From assembly GCF_014646515.1 (NCBI RefSeq), contig NZ_BMNK01000001.1, positions 825,701-889,700 of the forward strand: a stretch of DNA of 64,000 bases. The letters run 5' to 3'. The notes under the pieces were generated by a model that did not search any database, was not told where the DNA came from, and saw nothing but the letters and a program-made list of their open reading frames with translations. Positions 61,509 through 64,000 of the stretch are shown here, in pieces (the first letter of the stretch is position 1; every line of letters begins with the position of its first letter). This DNA is from Nonomuraea glycinis (GTDB lineage: Bacteria; Actinomycetota; Actinomycetes; Streptosporangiales; Streptosporangiaceae). The translations under genes were made by a program, and so were the position numbers.

Positions 61509-62030
61509 CTACCGGAAGGAGCTGCGGTAGAACCCGGGATTCGCCACCTCCGCCTCTGCGGCGCGGGCGAGTCGTTCGACCCAGTCCTGGTGATAGCGGT
61601 AGAGCGCACCGGGCTGCTTGCGCCCGAGCTCCTCAAGGAAGAAGGGGCCCTGCTGCGTTTCCTCGGTCAGCACGTGACAGCCATCATGCGTGGGCGTGAT
61701 CACCCAGCCGTGGTACGCGCTCGAACCGGTGTCGTCGCCGTCGACCACCGTCTTCCACGCGAGCCTGCTGAAGGGCTCGCACTCCGTCACGTTAAGACTC
61801 ATCGAGAATCCAACCGTCACCCGGCTGTACCTGGTTCCGGGCGCCAATTCAGGCTCACCGCTCAGGATCTTGACCTGGTCTTCGGGGGGAAAGTAGCTCG
61901 ACCAGTTCTCGGCGTCGACGAGCAGCTTCCACACCACTTCAGGGGGCGCCTTCACGTCGATGTCGTTGAGCGCGTAGATAGCCGACGTTTTCGGGTCGTA
62001 CTGCTTGGGCCACTTCACTTTGTCGTACAT
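61509..62030 (-). CDS. SRPBCC-family protein (polyketide cyclase/dehydrase type)
   Basis: AAGGAGAAG precedes ATG 62030; the product has 173 residues. The helix-grip pattern is clear: IYALNDIDVKAPPEVVWKLL, DAENWSSYFPPE, GTRYSRVTVGFSM and a C-terminal helix GALYRYHQDWVERLARAAEA. The similar protein encoded at 62789 shares VKAPPEVVW-like and WVITPTHDGCHVLTEET-like segments, so the two are paralogues in one operon. Such proteins bind or transform hydrophobic ligands. Confidence 0.87.
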   Translation of the reverse strand: MYDKVKWPKQYDPKTSAIYALNDIDVKAPPEVVWKLLVDAENWSSYFPPEDQVKILSGEPELAPGTRYSRVTVGFSMSLNVTECEPFSRLAWKTVVDGDDTGSSAYHGWVITPTHDGCHVLTEETQQGPFFLEELGRKQPGALYRYHQDWVERLARAAEAEVANPGFYRSSFR

Positions 62031-62064
62031 AAGCCACTTCTCCTTGTCTATGTGTGTGCCGGGG

Positions 62065-62792
62065 TCAGGCCCAGCGCCCGCCGCCGTCGACATGGAGGGT
62101 TTCGCCGGTGATGAAGGGGTTGGTCAGCAGCGCGCGGGCGGCGCTTGAGACGTCGGAGGGCTGTCCGACGCGGCGGGCCGGTGTCGTGGCCGCGACGTGC
62201 TGGAACAGTCGTTGTTTGTCGGGTACCGCGGTGTCCCGAGCGCCGGTGGTAATCACCCGGGGGAGATGGCGTTGACGCGGGTGGGCGCCAGCTCGACGGC
62301 GAGGGCGGAGACGAGCGTGGTGACGCTGCCGTTGGTGGCCGCCGTCGCGACGCCTCCCGGTGCCGGTCGCCAGGCCCCCAGACCGGAAAAGAACAGCAGC
62401 GAACCTCCCTTGGCGATCAGCGGGGCGAAGTGTTTGGCCAGCATGATCGGACCGACGGCCTTGGCGTCGAAGGCAGCGAGCAAGGCGCGGCGATCAAGGG
62501 AGGAGACCGGTCCGGAGGCCCTCTCCGTAGCGACGCTGACGAGATGGTCGAGCCCGTCGGCGGTCCCGGCCTGATCCGCGGCCGCCCGGATCGACTCCTT
62601 GTCCGAGAGGTCGAGGGCGATGGCCCGGACGGTGTCACCCACGGCCTTCGCCGCGGCGGCCGTTCTCCCGGCGTCCCGGCCCGCGAGCGTGACTCGCGCA
62701 CCCTCCTGGAGGAGATCGGCGGCCAGCGCGGCCGCGATGTCCGAGCCGCCTCCCACGATCAGAACGTCCTTGTCCTTCAGCGAATATGTCAT
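62065..62792 (-). pseudogene. SDR gene with a one-base deletion
   Basis: From ATG 62792 the frame encodes an SDR start: DVLIVGGGSDIAAALAADLL and so on to RVNAISPG, then TGA at 62253. The rest, VITTGARDTAVPDKQRLFQH and FITGETLHVDGGGRWA, follows in the next frame. The break is a G-run (CCCGGGTGATT, where CCCGGGGTGATT restores the frame). The YxxxK region reads GVATAATNGSVTT, so the catalytic Tyr and Lys are also missing, which supports the divergent, non-classical SDR type. ATG overlaps the preceding SRPBCC stop. Confidence 0.75.
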
Positions 62793-63283
62793 GTGGGAGA
62801 GCCGCTGCGCTCGGTCGCGACCTTGGCGAGCGCTGCGAGAAGTTCCTCGTGCGTGCGCCAGAAAACGTCGGGAGCCTTCTTCGCCAATTCGATCCAGAAC
62901 GGCCCCTGCATCGTCTCTTCGGTCCAGAGATGACACCCCTTCGGCGTGGGTGTGATGATCCAAGCGTGATAAGCCTTGGATGCTTCCGCGGCCTTGGGAT
63001 GGCCGCCCCAGGCAATGCGCGTCACAGGCGCGAACTCCTGCACGGACGCGAAGACGTCCTGGCCGGCCAGATTGGTCTCGAACCGCGTGCCGAGGTGCAG
63101 CGTGTCGTGGCCATCGAGCAGCCGTACATGCTCGACGCCAGGATAGAAGCTGGGCCAGGCCTGGGGGTCCACCAGCAGGGACCAGACCGTTTCAGGAGAG
63201 GCCGCGACCTCAAGCTCGTTGGTGAAGTGGATCGGGGAGCGGCTGGGGACCATGGCCTCCGGCCAATTTACTGCTTCGAACAC
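62789..63283 (-). CDS. SRPBCC-family protein
   Basis: I start at GTG 63283, five or six bases after GGAGG; this start also aligns with the paralogue at 61509 (VFEAVNWPEAM against MYDKVKWPKQY). The 164-residue protein has FTNELEVAASPETVWSLLVD, FYPGVEHVRLLDGHDTLHLG and AYHAWIITPTPKGCHLWTEE. An ATG at 63322 overlapping the previous stop gives a longer form. It is coupled to the SDR gene by ATGA. Confidence 0.87.
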   Translation of the reverse strand: MFEAVNWPEAMVPSRSPIHFTNELEVAASPETVWSLLVDPQAWPSFYPGVEHVRLLDGHDTLHLGTRFETNLAGQDVFASVQEFAPVTRIAWGGHPKAAEASKAYHAWIITPTPKGCHLWTEETMQGPFWIELAKKAPDVFWRTHEELLAALAKVATERSGSPT

Positions 63284-63321
63284 ATCAACCTCCAGATGGG
63301 AATGGAACGCGAGAGCGCTCA

Positions 63322-63864
63322 TCAGAGCTCGCCGGGCACCGCGAATCGATAGAACACGCCTCCTATCGGGGCCACACCCATGAGGAGCCAGACCGCGTTC
63401 TCGAAGTCACGGGCGCGGGAGAGGTCTCCGACGCGTACCGGGTCGTAGCCGGCGTCGCGGATGAGGCGCTCGGTGATCTCGCGGGCGGCCTCGTCCGCGA
63501 CGTACCAATTACTCGGCCGTACTCGCTGCTCGCGCACCGCCCCGAACAAAGCTCCGAAGTTCATGTTGAAACTCTTGGCCACCGGGCCGCGGGTGAAGGA
63601 CTTCACCTCCTCGGCGTACGACGGAAAGTCTCCGTGGCGCGCGGGCAGGATGTTCGTCGCGTCGATCGCGATCTTCCCCTCAAGCCCCGTGACCTTGCTC
63701 AAGGCGGGCGAGATCTGGTCGCCGGGTACTGCTACCAGGACGACGTCCGCGTCCGACACATCCCCGCCATCACGGCCGAGCTCTTCGACGTCGTGTCCTG
63801 CGGCCCGCCACAGGCCGGCCAGTCCGCCGCCGATCGTTCCTCTTCCGATCGTGGCAATCCTCAT
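63322..63864 (-). CDS. NAD(P)-binding reductase of the NpdG-like type
   Basis: AAGGAGG precedes ATG 63864. The 180-residue protein starts [20 protein letters not shown], then [15 protein letters not shown] and [13 protein letters not shown], with [11 protein letters not shown]. It is shorter than the relatives at 12752 and 39812. It belongs to the operon of an epimerase, two SRPBCC proteins and an SDR. Confidence 0.87.
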   Translation of the reverse strand: MRIATIGRGTIGGGLAGLWRAAGHDVEELGRDGGDVSDADVVLVAVPGDQISPALSKVTGLEGKIAIDATNILPARHGDFPSYAEEVKSFTRGPVAKSFNMNFGALFGAVREQRVRPSNWYVADEAAREITERLIRDAGYDPVRVGDLSRARDFENAVWLLMGVAPIGGVFYRFAVPGEL

Positions 63865-63899
63865 TTCAGCCTCCTTCTGATTGAACGGATGTGAAGCCT

Positions 63900-64000
63900 T
63901 CACACACCGCTGAGTGCCACCGAATCCCTGACAGCGTGGAGACCGGCGGCATGCGAAACAATGGGGTTGTATCCGAGCTCGCCTGCGGCCTTGTCCGTCC
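63900..64000 (-). CDS. C-terminal end of an NAD-dependent epimerase/dehydratase, partial
   Basis: The minus-strand frame from the window edge reads [20 protein letters not shown] then [12 protein letters not shown] and TGA at 63900. The pattern TDKA-x-x-ELGY-x-P is the usual end of extended SDR (epimerase/3-beta-HSD) proteins. It lies 35 bp before the reductase gene and leads that operon. Confidence 0.65.
   Translation of the reverse strand, partial: TDKAAGELGYNPIVSHAAGLHAVRDSVALSGV

Noticed and set aside
1..64000. CRISPR array or rRNA genes
   Set aside because: No regularly spaced repeats of 25-40 bp and no rRNA-like sequence were seen anywhere in the window.

Overview
The window is high-GC DNA from a filamentous actinomycete. 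The closest impression is a Streptosporangiaceae-type genome such as Nonomuraea, which is my inference from protein style and not from a search. Supporting signs are GTG/TTG starts, dense ATGA overlaps, an F420-type LLM oxidoreductase set, a remnant of a mycothiol-dependent isomerase, LtrA, many one-component regulators and debris of an actinomycete integrative element (AICE).

Layout. 1-3.7 kb: end of a molybdenum-hydroxylase operon, its probable GntR regulator, a one-cysteine Rrf2 regulator facing an SDR across clear inverted repeats, and a spermidine-synthase-like protein. 3.9-7.8 kb: a compact five-gene cassette with a 65-residue cysteine-rich peptide, MauE, a CPAC thioredoxin, an ABC exporter and an S26 signal peptidase. 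This looks like a dedicated make, oxidise, cleave and export system and is my first candidate for an undescribed system. 8.2-20.6 kb: a BTRD1-repeat secreted protein, CPBP proteases, MerR, a MarR-controlled LLM/NADP/pirin operon, LtrA, and a two-component pair behind a palindrome. 20.6-25.7 kb: a ribose-type sugar ABC operon with a GntR regulator sharing a 14-bp box, and truncated gene ends on both sides. 25.8-28.3 kb: TetR and neighbours including a patatin. 28.4-36.8 kb: an amino-sugar utilisation island (GlcNAc-type kinase, MurQ, GH89 alpha-N-acetylglucosaminidase) facing a ROK regulator and a binding-protein/two-permease ABC importer.

36.8-50.8 kb: small regulators and enzymes, IS701 debris, a 407-bp near-identical direct duplication of an MFS gene start, a GntR/IS630 chimera, a serine hydrolase and two tandem membrane proteins with six C-x4-C repeats, one of them frameshifted. 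50.8-61.4 kb: a mobile-element graveyard: antirestriction-methyltransferase fragment, broken transposases, an FtsK/TraB-like fragment, an orphan mcrC with only the last mcrB codons, a deleted tyrosine integrase and the 3' half of a tRNA-Arg as att site. Inside it sits one intact-looking two-gene unit, DUF3825 plus PIN, the second candidate for something new. 61.5-64 kb: an operon of an epimerase end, an NAD(P)-binding reductase, two SRPBCC proteins and an SDR with a one-base deletion.

Single-base frameshifts are concentrated after 43 kb, so either decay or local sequence error should be considered for those genes.
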